In this document: one piece after another, positions 16,965-25,799 of the stretch
How positions within the stretch are numbered: position 1 is the first letter of the stretch
How the letters are laid out: every line of letters begins with the position of its first letter
Source of the DNA: an uncultured Bacteroidales bacterium
Lineage (GTDB): Bacteria > Bacteroidota > Bacteroidia > Bacteroidales > Muribaculaceae
Assembly (NCBI GenBank): GCA_902768435.1
Contig: CACXLJ010000002.1
Span: 67,448 to 131,447, forward strand
Length of the DNA: 64,000 nt
Reading direction: 5' to 3'
Made by a program: the position numbers and the translations under genes
The notes under the pieces: generated by a model
Databases searched by the model: none
Told to the model about the DNA's origin: nothing
The model's input: the letters and a program-made list of their open reading frames with translations, nothing else

Positions 16965-19595
16965 TTAAATAATCTCTATGTCACTGCCGCTAATCCATGC
17001 GGTGCGGCCATTGGTCGATTCCACATGATACCACTTGGCAGAGCCGGTTGTCACTGAATCGGTGATTTCAACTTTGCTGCCTTGCGGCAGACTGAAAGCC
17101 ACCTCGTTGTCCTGAGGAGCACGCGGCGCATTGCTCAACGAGGCCGACTGTGTCATGACAATGGCAGCGTGGCTATTAGTGGCTCGATTGCGCAAATAGA
17201 GCGAACAAGTCAATGCCAATGCCGATAAGGCCAGCAAGGCCATTGCCGAGAAGAAACCCAGCTTGCGCCACTTGACCTGCACAGCAAACACATAAAGCGC
17301 CACAGCAAGCAGACAGAGCACAAACAGGATTGCAGCCAGCACAGCCCACCCGTTGCTTGAAAACCAGAAAGCAACCGACTGCCCAACCTGAGTCACAAAA
17401 GAGCGTGACCCCATAGCAACCGGCAGTTTGAGCTTTTGCCGTACAAAATCAAGATTCTCACGCGTGTCGCTGCTGGTGGGGTCGAGCAAGAGCGACCTCT
17501 CGTAATACAGAATAGCATGGGCATAATCGCTGATTTTGTAATAGGTGTTGCCCATATTATAGTAGAGTTCAGCCGAAGTGCCTTGCTGCTGTTCCATGAG
17601 TTGATAGGCCTTGAGCGCATCATGATAACGCTCCTGAGCGTAGGCCGAGTCGGCCTGCACGGCTGTTACCGTTGCTGCCTGCAAGGGTACGCACACGCTG
17701 CCGCCCAACAGGAGCATGATGCCTATCGCCAAAGTTTTCATAGTCTGTGCTTTTTCTTGAGGTTTTACACTTTCGAGTTTCTCCATCACTTGTGCGGCCT
17801 TGTCGTAGAGCGGCATCATGTCGCCATTGGCAAGTTCGGGCGCATACTGGGCAAACTCACACTGGTCAATCAAGTCGAGCGTCTCGCTCCGGAGCGACTC
17901 GTCGACCCCATAGCGCTCAAGTTCGGCAGCAATGTTATCCTTGCTCAAGTCCGACACAGGAATGCCCAGTTTGTCGCTCATATAGCCCCACATGGCGGTA
18001 AGAACCTCGCCGTAGAACTCATTGCGCTTGCCCGCAACAGCAAATGCCTTGGCGCGCTTGAGGCGTTTCTGCGCCACCTTGCCGGCACGCTTGGTGCGCA
18101 TGCGCTTCACATCGGCCATTTCCTTGAGTCGCTTGCGGTTATAGATAATCACAGCCACCAAGGCGAGCAACGGCAGCAGATAGGCAAGCCAATAACCCAT
18201 GCTATCGACCAGATAGGAGTGAGTTTTCTCCAAATTCAAGTCGCCATGCTTGAGCTGATGTACATCGGTCATGGCCTGCTTGCGTTTCTTGTAGTGGTTC
18301 GACGGCTGCCCCTGGCCTTTGGCCACACGAAGCGGCATAGCGGGAATGTCTATCGTCTCATACTTAGATGTAGTGGGATTGAAGTACACAAACTTGCTCG
18401 CAGGCAATTCAAAAGTGCCCACATACTGCGGTATCACCGTGTAGGAGAATGTCACATTTCCCGTCACATCGGTGCCATCGCTCGTGGTGTTGATGTGACT
18501 CTGGGGGTCGTAGGTGTCAAATTCCTGCGGGAACTGCACATCAGGGGCTTTCACATACTTGATGTTACCTTTGCCCTGCACCACATAGTTGTAGGTGGCG
18601 GGTGAATAGGTCTTCAAGTTATGAGGATTCATTGAAGTCATAACCTTGAAGTCGCCGACCGCTCCGGTGAAGCCTGCCGGACGAGGCTCGGGCAACGGAA
18701 GGATGTTGACGGTGGCAGAATTTGATTTGATGGTGAGTTTCGTGTCGTGTGGCACGGCAATGGCACTGTTGATGCCCACATAAATGTCGCGTTGCACGGG
18801 CGTGATGTCAAACACACCCGACTTGATGGTGAGTTTGCCCGACTTTTGCGGATAAAGAATGCATTTCTTGAGCACTGCCGTGTAGTAGTTCTGCCCGTTT
18901 ACCCGTTCCACATTCACTTGTCCCGCCTGGTTGAGTTCCTCGATCAAGAAACCGTCGAACGAAGGTTGCTCGAGTGGAATGATTCCGGGACGAATGGGAA
19001 ACTTGGTGTAGAGCTTAATGGTGCACACCACCGCCTCCTGCTCATAGACCTGTGGTTTCGACATCTCGATGCGCACATACAGGTCGTTGCTGCTGATGGG
19101 CTTGTCGGCAGTCTGCGTGAAGGGGTCGTTCATATCCACGGCCCCGCCTAAGCCTGGCAAGGTGCGCGATGGCGAGGGGCGCTGCGGCTCCTGCTTGCTC
19201 ACATTGACTGAAAAACCCGGAGCGGTGATTTTCCTGCCACCCACCGTGACCGATGCCGGCCCCACATGCAAGTTACCTGTCTTGTTAAGACGATAGGTGA
19301 CGGTGTACTTGAATGTCTTTGTCGAGGAGTTCTCGACCTGACGGCCATTGGAGATAATCACCTGCGTTGATTCGCCTATCTTCACCGGACTTGACTTGTG
19401 CAGAAACTTTGCACCATCTACCGACGGTTCGTTGAAAGTGCCTCCCTCCTGTACGCCATCGAGCAGATACACAATCTGGAACTTTTCGTCGGGCATTGCG
19501 CCATATCCGGCCATCTTGAGCGATTGCGCCGTTACCGTGAACGGCAACAGCGCTGCAAGCCATGTGAATAGGTGAAATAGGAGTATCTTTTTCAT
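16965..19595 (-). CDS. batD/batE: BatD-BatE fusion protein of the aerotolerance operon
   Basis: 876 residues from the ATG at 19595, chosen because MKKILLFHLFTWLAALLPFTVTA is a standard signal peptide; an in-frame ATG at 19610 is the alternative. Residues ~1-618 are BatD: periplasmic beta-domains, then a membrane helix (YWLAYLLPLLALVAVIIY, ~465) and a cytoplasmic helical tail. From ~619 the sequence restarts like a complete BatE, with a signal-like segment (MKTLAIGIMLLLGGSVCVPLQA), TPR-type repeats (~665-740), two membrane helices and a C-terminal SH3-like domain (VEITDSVTTGSAKWYHVES). BatD and BatE are usually separate genes. The bat proteins are linked to aerotolerance in B. fragilis; their biochemical role is unsettled. 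Confidence 0.85.
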   Translation of the reverse strand: MKKILLFHLFTWLAALLPFTVTAQSLKMAGYGAMPDEKFQIVYLLDGVQEGGTFNEPSVDGAKFLHKSSPVKIGESTQVIISNGRQVENSSTKTFKYTVTYRLNKTGNLHVGPASVTVGGRKITAPGFSVNVSKQEPQRPSPSRTLPGLGGAVDMNDPFTQTADKPISSNDLYVRIEMSKPQVYEQEAVVCTIKLYTKFPIRPGIIPLEQPSFDGFLIEELNQAGQVNVERVNGQNYYTAVLKKCILYPQKSGKLTIKSGVFDITPVQRDIYVGINSAIAVPHDTKLTIKSNSATVNILPLPEPRPAGFTGAVGDFKVMTSMNPHNLKTYSPATYNYVVQGKGNIKYVKAPDVQFPQEFDTYDPQSHINTTSDGTDVTGNVTFSYTVIPQYVGTFELPASKFVYFNPTTSKYETIDIPAMPLRVAKGQGQPSNHYKKRKQAMTDVHQLKHGDLNLEKTHSYLVDSMGYWLAYLLPLLALVAVIIYNRKRLKEMADVKRMRTKRAGKVAQKRLKRAKAFAVAGKRNEFYGEVLTAMWGYMSDKLGIPVSDLSKDNIAAELERYGVDESLRSETLDLIDQCEFAQYAPELANGDMMPLYDKAAQVMEKLESVKPQEKAQTMKTLAIGIMLLLGGSVCVPLQAATVTAVQADSAYAQERYHDALKAYQLMEQQQGTSAELYYNMGNTYYKISDYAHAILYYERSLLLDPTSSDTRENLDFVRQKLKLPVAMGSRSFVTQVGQSVAFWFSSNGWAVLAAILFVLCLLAVALYVFAVQVKWRKLGFFSAMALLALSALALTCSLYLRNRATNSHAAIVMTQSASLSNAPRAPQDNEVAFSLPQGSKVEITDSVTTGSAKWYHVESTNGRTAWISGSDIEII

Positions 19596-19603
19596 TGTAG
19601 AAA

Positions 19604-20467
19604 TTACCATTTGTTGCGTGTGCGGGCCCGTTCGCTGCGCTGCATCTGAGCCTTTTGCTGGTTCATCTTCTTTTGAGTTTCTCGTTCCTTGTCCTGCATG
19701 GTCTGCAAGATGCGGTCCATATTCTGTTTGCTGATACCATCTTTAGGCTGCTGTTGCTGCTGTTTTTGCTGGTCCTGCTTGTTCTGGTCTTTTTTGTCTT
19801 GATCCTGCTTTTGCTGATCTTTTTTATCTTGGTTTTGCTTGTCTTTATCTTTGTTTTGGTCTTGATTCTTGTCTTTGTTCTGGTCCTTGTTGTCCTTATT
19901 CTTGTCTTGATTGTTTTTGTCCTTGTTTTGATCTTGCTGCTGTTTCTTGAGCTGGGCAAGTCGCAGGTTGTAACGGGCATCGTTGTTGTCGGGATTCTTG
20001 CGCAATGCCTGCTTGTAGTGGTTGATGGCCTCGGCAAAGTTTTGCTGGTGATAGGCAATGTTGCCCAGGTCATAACTTGCCTTTCCGGCCAGTTTCTTGC
20101 TGGTGCTGGTATCGGCCAACTTTTGCAGCAGGCCCACAGCCTCCTGCATGGGCTCGCTCAACTGCTGTTCGCCCCCACCCTGTTGCATCGTCGGCTGCGG
20201 CTTGTCTTGCTTGATGAGCGAACTCGCGAGATTGAACTGGGCAATCTCACTGTTTGGGTTGGCTTCCAGCGCTTTACGGTACTGAACCTCGGCCTCGGCA
20301 TACTTCATGTCGTTATAGAGTTTGTTGCCTGAATTAATGGCATTACGCTCCTTTTTCACCGTGGCAGGCTGCTGCTTGGCATTATCGGCAACTGCCGAGA
20401 TTGGCAAGATCATGCAGCACAGTGCCACAAGTGACTTGAGCAATATTTTATTCTTTGTTTGCATCAT
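19604..20467 (-). CDS. batC: BatC, TPR protein of the aerotolerance operon
   Basis: 287 residues from the ATG at 20467 (20464 is equally possible). An upstream extension to 20560 would put a non-secretory Cys-rich stretch ahead of the signal peptide (ILLKSLVALCCMILPISAVA) and overlap batB by over 100 bp. TPR repeats occupy ~45-190 (AEAEVQYRKALEANPNSEIAQFNLA; AEAINHYKQALRKNPDNNDARYNL). Then comes an ~85-residue low-complexity tract made almost only of D, Q, N and K, followed by a basic helix. The short overlap with batB (17-20 bp) and the 8-bp gap to batD indicate tight coupling. It is probably a periplasmic scaffold for the other Bat proteins (inference). Confidence 0.85.
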   Translation of the reverse strand: MMQTKNKILLKSLVALCCMILPISAVADNAKQQPATVKKERNAINSGNKLYNDMKYAEAEVQYRKALEANPNSEIAQFNLASSLIKQDKPQPTMQQGGGEQQLSEPMQEAVGLLQKLADTSTSKKLAGKASYDLGNIAYHQQNFAEAINHYKQALRKNPDNNDARYNLRLAQLKKQQQDQNKDKNNQDKNKDNKDQNKDKNQDQNKDKDKQNQDKKDQQKQDQDKKDQNKQDQQKQQQQQPKDGISKQNMDRILQTMQDKERETQKKMNQQKAQMQRSERARTRNKW

Positions 20468-21494
20468 CGTTAGTGAAAAAATTGATTTTACTGAGCCATG
20501 GAGTCTTGCGCGGAGTGAGCAACATGATGGCCAAGAGCAGCAACAGGGCAATCCACGCAAACACAGGGAAGAGTTCGCTGTGCTGCGAGAAGGTGTAGGT
20601 GCCGAGATTCGACTTCGACAGTTTGTCGAGCGCGTCGTGCAGGTCGTTCACCGCGTCGGTGGCAAGGCCGTCGACATATTCGCCGCCACCTGCATCGGCA
20701 ATGCTCTGTGCCATTTCCTCGTTGAGTTTGGTATAGGCCACATTGCCCTCGTCGTCGAGCATCACCTCGCCAGGATTGCCGGTGGGAATGGTCACAGGCT
20801 CGGTGCTGCCGATGCCCACCACATTCACCTGAATGCCGGCACGCTTGGCATCGCTTGCGGCACCCTGCGCATCGTCTTCAAAGTTCTCGCCATCGGTGAT
20901 GACGATAATCGACTTGCGTATTTTGGGATTCTCGGAGAAAGCATGGGCGCACATGTTGATGGCCGAACCTATGGCAGTGCCTTGCGTGGGCGCCAGGTTG
21001 GTGTTGATTTGCTCAAGAAACATCTTGGCCGACTGGGCATCGCCCGTGAGCGGCATTTGCATATAGGCATTGCCGGCAAACACCACCAGACCCACCTTGT
21101 TGCCTTGCAACTTGTCGATGAGACGCTCGAGCACCAGTTTGGCGCGTTGCAGGCGCGAAACGCCCGCCTCGTCGGCATTGACAGGAGCATTCATCGAGTT
21201 GGAGATATCGAGAGCCACCATCACTTCGATGCCGTGCACAGTTCCGCTCTGGGTTGTGGCGGCACCTCGCGGGCGGGCAATGATAATCACGATTACAGCC
21301 ACCAGCAGCAGCTGGAGTGCGAGCAGCAGCCAGGGCTTGTAGCGCGACACTTCGGGCATGAGCTGCGTCACCTTGCTCTCCTGTCCGAATTTTGCCACCT
21401 TGCGCGCCTTGGCCTTACGGGCAAGCCAGAAGAGCAGCACCACGGCGGGCAGCAAGAGCAGCAACATGAGATATTGAGGATATGCAAAATTCAT
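20448..21494 (-). CDS. batB: BatB, von Willebrand factor A domain membrane protein
   Basis: 348 residues. Two N-terminal hydrophobic segments (~5-25 and ~52-72) are followed by a VWA domain starting at MVALDISNSMNAPV, where DISNS is an intact MIDAS DxSxS motif (~92). A C-terminal membrane helix (LFPVFAWIALLLLLAIMLL) follows. VWA domains bind protein partners through a metal ion. Its gene lies 30 bp after batA and overlaps batC, in the canonical moxR-DUF58-batA-B-C-D-E order. Confidence 0.9.
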   Translation of the reverse strand: MNFAYPQYLMLLLLLPAVVLLFWLARKAKARKVAKFGQESKVTQLMPEVSRYKPWLLLALQLLLVAVIVIIIARPRGAATTQSGTVHGIEVMVALDISNSMNAPVNADEAGVSRLQRAKLVLERLIDKLQGNKVGLVVFAGNAYMQMPLTGDAQSAKMFLEQINTNLAPTQGTAIGSAINMCAHAFSENPKIRKSIIVITDGENFEDDAQGAASDAKRAGIQVNVVGIGSTEPVTIPTGNPGEVMLDDEGNVAYTKLNEEMAQSIADAGGGEYVDGLATDAVNDLHDALDKLSKSNLGTYTFSQHSELFPVFAWIALLLLLAIMLLTPRKTPWLSKINFFTNDDANKE

Positions 21495-21524
21495 AATCGT
21501 TGTGTTTCAGTTGAAATGAATTGA

Positions 21525-22514
21525 CTATGGGAAACGGCGCAACAGCGTGTAACCCAGCAATATGTCGATCAACACCAGCAAGAGCAGCAACCATGCCCAG
21601 GGCATGTAGTTGTCTTGCGTGTTGGAATACTTCTTGACATCGATTTTGGTTTTCTCGAGCGAATCGATTTCCTTGAACACCTGCTCGAGCATGCCATTGC
21701 CCGTTGCGCGGAAATACTTGCCGCCGGTCATCGAGGCAATCTGCTTGAGGGTAGGTTCGTCGATGGTGACAGGCATATTCTGATATTGCAGATTGCCCGC
21801 CCAGTCATAACCCACAGGCATGGGTGCAGTGCCTTTAGTGCCCACACCTATCGTGTAGATTCTGATGCTGTCGGCCTTGGCAATCTCGGCAGCCGTCAGC
21901 GGTGCCACCACGCCCGAGTTGTTGGTGCCGTCGGTGAGCAGGATGATGCTCTTCGACTTGGCCTTGCCGCTCTTGATGCGGTTGATGGCGGTGGCAATGC
22001 CGTCGCCAATGGCGGTACCGTCTTCGAGCATACCAATTTCAAGGTCCTGAATGGCATTGACCACAATGGCCTTGTCGGTAGTCATGGGCACCTGGGTAAA
22101 TCCCTCGCCAGCAAACACTACCAGACCCACATTGTCGTTCTCGCGCTTTGCCACAAAGTCGGCGGCAACCTGTTTGGCGGCATGGAAGCGGTCGGGCTTA
22201 AAATCCTTGGCATACATACTGCCCGAAATGTCGAGTGCTATTACAATATCGGTACCCTCGGTATCGCTGGTCGACCAGCGATCATAGGTCTGTGGGCGGC
22301 ACAAAATAATGATGAGGCAGCCCAAAGCGGCCAGTTTCAGGGCAAACGAGATGTGGCGGAGGTACACCCTCCAGCTGGCTGGCAACGACTGAAACGCCTG
22401 CGTCGATGACATGCGCAGCGAAGGGTTGCCTTTCTTCTGCTTCCACACCCACCATGCAATGAGCGGGATGTAGAGCAGGAACAGCCACAGCAATGATGGA
22501 TGAGCGAAATTCAT
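21525..22514 (-). CDS. batA: BatA, von Willebrand factor A domain membrane protein
   Basis: 329 residues. It has an N-terminal helix (LLWLFLLYIPLIAWWVW), a second helix (~55-75), a VWA domain with intact MIDAS motif DISGS (IVIALDISGSMYAKDF, ~90-105) and a C-terminal helix (WAWLLLLLVLIDILLGY). It is a paralogue of BatB. The start codon overlaps the stop of the upstream gene as ATGA (22511-22514), which fixes the start and implies translational coupling. Confidence 0.92.
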   Translation of the reverse strand: MNFAHPSLLWLFLLYIPLIAWWVWKQKKGNPSLRMSSTQAFQSLPASWRVYLRHISFALKLAALGCLIIILCRPQTYDRWSTSDTEGTDIVIALDISGSMYAKDFKPDRFHAAKQVAADFVAKRENDNVGLVVFAGEGFTQVPMTTDKAIVVNAIQDLEIGMLEDGTAIGDGIATAINRIKSGKAKSKSIILLTDGTNNSGVVAPLTAAEIAKADSIRIYTIGVGTKGTAPMPVGYDWAGNLQYQNMPVTIDEPTLKQIASMTGGKYFRATGNGMLEQVFKEIDSLEKTKIDVKKYSNTQDNYMPWAWLLLLLVLIDILLGYTLLRRFP

Positions 22515-23494
22515 TCTTTCCCGCCCTCCTGTGCGGTATTGGTGTCTTCTTCGGCAGGTTTGACCTCCTCTTCAACAGGGCGTGTGTGCTCCACAAAGTT
22601 GATGGCACGCTGCAGCGAGCGCTCGTTGTCATCGGCCAGCGGATGCTGATTGGCAAACTTCACGAAGTCGGCAATTTCGAGTATCTCGTTCAACTGGTCG
22701 TTCACAGGCATTGTCTTCTCGTTGTTGAGCAGGGTTTCCTTGATTTGCGTGGTGGTCATCTCCACCGCATTGATGTTGAAGCGGCGGTCAATGTACTCGC
22801 GCAAAATGTCGGTAAGGCTCGTATAGTATTCCTTCTCCATGCCCTGCTGCCACAGTTGCTGCTCCTTGAGGGCGGCAAGCCGTTGCATCGCCTCGTCGTA
22901 GGGCGGCAGCCGTTTCTTCTCGTGCTTGAAGGGCAGCTTGCCCTTGCGCCACCATTTGAAGTAGGCATAGGTGAGAGCCGCCACTGCGAGCAACACGAGC
23001 CACAGCCACCACAGGTCGACGATGAAGTCGGGCACCCAGTCAAAGAACTTAGAAGGTGCTTTCTCGACAGGGGCATAGTCCTTGATATCGCCTTTCTCAT
23101 CGACCTGCACGGGCACAACTTTCAGGCTCAAGGCATTAGAGAGCACCGTATCGCCCTCACCCACAAGGCACACAATGGGCTTGATGGCCCACAGACCCGA
23201 GTCGAACGACTGGATGAGGTAATCCTTGTTCACCTGCACGCGGTTGTTGCCCAAATCCACCTTTTTGGCTGTGGGCCGCTCCACAATCTCCACCATGCTG
23301 TGCAGGGTGTCGATCTGGTCGTTAGGGAACACATAGGGCACGCCCTTGTCGGTGACCAGTTCCAGATGCAGCCAAGTGGTTTTGCCCATGAGCAGCACAG
23401 CACTGTCGATGCGAGCCTTGAGGAAGGCATTGCCAGCATGCGCCGCCGTGAGCGACATGAAACATAATATTATTGACAGAAGTAATTTCTTCAT
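22511..23494 (-). CDS. bat-operon membrane protein of unknown function (between DUF58 and batA)
   Basis: 327 residues. A signal peptide (MKKLLLSIILCFMSLTAAHA) precedes a periplasmic beta-rich domain (~25-155), one membrane helix (LWWLWLVLLAVAALTYAYF, ~163-182) and a basic, helical cytoplasmic domain (KKRLPPYDEAMQRLAALKEQQ...). The layout matches the protein that sits between the DUF58 gene and batA in Bacteroidota bat operons, sometimes annotated DUF4381-like. No catalytic motif is visible. The C-terminal ~20 residues are Glu-rich. Its stop overlaps batA by ATGA. Confidence 0.75.
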   Translation of the reverse strand: MKKLLLSIILCFMSLTAAHAGNAFLKARIDSAVLLMGKTTWLHLELVTDKGVPYVFPNDQIDTLHSMVEIVERPTAKKVDLGNNRVQVNKDYLIQSFDSGLWAIKPIVCLVGEGDTVLSNALSLKVVPVQVDEKGDIKDYAPVEKAPSKFFDWVPDFIVDLWWLWLVLLAVAALTYAYFKWWRKGKLPFKHEKKRLPPYDEAMQRLAALKEQQLWQQGMEKEYYTSLTDILREYIDRRFNINAVEMTTTQIKETLLNNEKTMPVNDQLNEILEIADFVKFANQHPLADDNERSLQRAINFVEHTRPVEEEVKPAEEDTNTAQEGGKE

Positions 23495-23512
23495 TTCTTG
23501 AAAACTGTAAAA

Positions 23513-24391
23513 TTAGCGGATAACCGCCCGTTTCTTGAACATGAGCAGCAAAGCCTTCACATAGTCTTCGTGCGTGGCCATCGACACGAGGTCGACACGG
23601 GCACGCTGCACGGTGTCGTTGAGCTTGCGCTGCTGCTCATACCACCAGCGGTCGACGGCCTTGCGCACGCGTGCACTGCTGGTATCGATCCAGCGCTCGG
23701 CACCCGTCTCGGCATCGTAGACGCGCATCAGGCCCACATCGGGCAACTGCGTTTCACGCTGGTCATAGATCTGGAGTGCCATCACATCGTGCTTGCTATT
23801 GGCTATCGAGAGCGGCTTGTAGTAGTCTTTGTCGTCGATAAAGTCAGAAATCAGGAAGGTGGTGCAGCGCTTCTTGATGACGCTGGTGAGGTATTCCAAG
23901 GCGAGCCCCACATTGGTGCCCTTATTCTCGGGCTTGAAGTAGAGCAGTTCGCGAATCACTAGCAAGATGTGCTTGCGTCCTTTTTTGGGCGGAATGAACT
24001 TCTCGATTTTGTCGCTGAAGAAGATGACGCCCACCTTGTCGTTGTTCTCGATGGCCGAGAATGCCAGTGTGGCGGCCACCTCGGTGATGTAGTCTTGCTT
24101 CATCTCGCCCACAGCACCAAAGTTCTTGCTGCCCGACACATCGACGAGCAACATCACGGTGAGTTCGCGTTCCTCTTCATAGACCTTCACATAGGGCCGG
24201 TTTTGCCGGGCGGTCACATTCCAGTCGATGTCGCGCACATCGTCGCCATACTGATACTCGCGCACCTCGCTAAAGGTCATGCCGCGCCCCTTGAATGCCG
24301 AGTGATACTCACCGGCAAACACATTTTGCGACAGGCCTTTGGCCTTGATCTCAATTTTCCTGACCTTGCTTAATAGTTCGTTGGAATCCAT
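23513..24391 (-). CDS. DUF58 domain-containing protein of the bat operon
   Basis: 292 residues, soluble. It contains the DUF58 hallmark YGDDVRDIDWNVTARQNRPYVKVYEEER (~46-73), followed by a VWA-like core with DVSGS (MIDAS-type, ~86). DUF58 proteins nearly always pair with MoxR AAA+ ATPases and are thought to be their adaptor or substrate. Here moxR ends 69 bp upstream, and the unknown membrane protein starts 18 bp downstream. Confidence 0.9.
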   Translation of the reverse strand: MDSNELLSKVRKIEIKAKGLSQNVFAGEYHSAFKGRGMTFSEVREYQYGDDVRDIDWNVTARQNRPYVKVYEEERELTVMLLVDVSGSKNFGAVGEMKQDYITEVAATLAFSAIENNDKVGVIFFSDKIEKFIPPKKGRKHILLVIRELLYFKPENKGTNVGLALEYLTSVIKKRCTTFLISDFIDDKDYYKPLSIANSKHDVMALQIYDQRETQLPDVGLMRVYDAETGAERWIDTSSARVRKAVDRWWYEQQRKLNDTVQRARVDLVSMATHEDYVKALLLMFKKRAVIR

Positions 24392-24460
24392 CGTGAAATA
24401 AGATTCATGAAATAGAGGTTTCGTTCACATCTCAGTTTAGCCCAGAGAGAGGCAACGACA

Positions 24461-25456
24461 TCAGGGCACCGGAATCTTGTCGAGAATGTTGTTGATGACC
24501 TCGTCGGGAGTGATGTTGTTGGCCTCGGCCTCGTACGACAGGCCCATGCGGTGACGCATCACATCGTGGCACACGGCACGCACATCTTCGGGAATCACAT
24601 AGCCACGGCCGCGCAAGAAGGCATAAGCCCTTGCGGCAAGCGCCATGCTGATGGATGCACGGGGCGACGAACCGAAGTCGATCATGCTCTTCAGGTCGTT
24701 CAGGCCGTACTCGCCCGGGTAACGGGTGGCAAACACGATGTCGACAATGTATTTCTCGATTTTCTCGTCGATGTATATCTTCTCCACGATGTCGCGGGTC
24801 TCCACAATGTCACGCGGAGTGATGAGCGGCTGAACGGCGGGGCGGTCGCTGGTGATGTTCATCCTGATGATTTGCTTCTCCTCCTCCTTGTTGGGATAGC
24901 CAATCACCACCTTCATCAAGAAGCGGTCGACCTGAGCCTCGGGCAGCGGATAGGTGCCTTCTTGCTCAATGGGGTTCTGTGTGGCCATCACCAGGAAGGG
25001 GTCGTCGAGCTTGAAAGTGCTGTCGCCAATGGTCACCTGACGCTCCTGCATGGCCTCGAGCAGTGCACTCTGCACCTTGGCTGGCGCACGGTTGATCTCG
25101 TCGGCGAGAATAAAGTTGGCAAAAACGGGGCCTTTCTTCACTTCAAACTGTTCTTTCTTCACACTATAGACCATGGTACCCACCACATCGGCAGGAAGCA
25201 GGTCGGGCGTGAACTGGATGCGGCTGTAGCGGGCATCAATAATTTGGGCGAGCGTCTTGATGGCAAGCGTCTTGGCAAGGCCAGGAACGCCTTCGAGCAA
25301 GATGTGGCCGTTGGCCAGCAACGCGATAAGCAACGAGTCGACAAGGTGTTTCTGACCCACAATGGTCTTGTCCATGCCTTGCGTGATGAGGTTCACGAAA
25401 TTGCTCTTGCTGGCAATCAAATCGTTCAGTTCTCTGATATTAACAAACTCTGCCAT
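24461..25456 (-). CDS. moxR: MoxR-family AAA+ ATPase
   Basis: 331 residues, the normal length. It has the Walker A variant GVPGLAKT (~58), Walker B ILADEINRAP with the conserved Asn-Arg-Ala (~118), sensor ATQNPIEQEGTYPLPEAQVDRFLMK (~160) and a C-terminal lid domain. It is a cytoplasmic chaperone-like ATPase, by family predicted to remodel VWA-domain partners such as those encoded downstream. It is first in the bat operon. No exact promoter box was found upstream, although the leader is AT-rich. Confidence 0.92.
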   Translation of the reverse strand: MAEFVNIRELNDLIASKSNFVNLITQGMDKTIVGQKHLVDSLLIALLANGHILLEGVPGLAKTLAIKTLAQIIDARYSRIQFTPDLLPADVVGTMVYSVKKEQFEVKKGPVFANFILADEINRAPAKVQSALLEAMQERQVTIGDSTFKLDDPFLVMATQNPIEQEGTYPLPEAQVDRFLMKVVIGYPNKEEEKQIIRMNITSDRPAVQPLITPRDIVETRDIVEKIYIDEKIEKYIVDIVFATRYPGEYGLNDLKSMIDFGSSPRASISMALAARAYAFLRGRGYVIPEDVRAVCHDVMRHRMGLSYEAEANNITPDEVINNILDKIPVP

Positions 25457-25799
25457 AAATCAAAATTGTTTATCGTTTAATGTTTTTATTTTCAAACTCT
25501 TAGCAATGTACGCCTCATTGTTTTTTGCAACAATGGCGACACACCACAGCTTATCCCTGCAAAGGGATATGCAAAATTATCACTTTGAAAACTATTGCGA
25601 ATAATCTTTGTAGTTAATTAATTCAATTTTAAGTTAGAAATGTTAAAAGTTAACAGTCTATTCGCATATTTCACACTGGCAACACCCTTCATGGCGTTAA
25701 GCCTATGGCATAATGCATGTGCCGAAATGGCAAGAAATTGACCACTTCGGCACATTAAAAATATAATATGAAAAAAACATCAATGCTGACAGCAGGGAA
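25457..25799. other. Gene-free interval with one stable hairpin
   Basis: This is an AT-rich gap between moxR and the HU-LysM gene. An 8-bp perfect inverted repeat, GTGCCGAA (25719-25726) with TTCGGCAC (25746-25753), lies 47 bp beyond the HU-LysM stop. No T tract follows on the minus strand, so it is not a classical terminator for that gene. A plus-strand near-match to a -7 box (AATCTTTG, ~25602) precedes it. I see no protein-coding gene. Confidence 0.4.

Noticed and set aside
19655..20332. 225-codon hydrophobic frame on the plus strand
   Set aside because: It is the antisense of the DQNK-rich tract of batC, whose Lys/Gln/Asp codons read as Leu/Val on the other strand.
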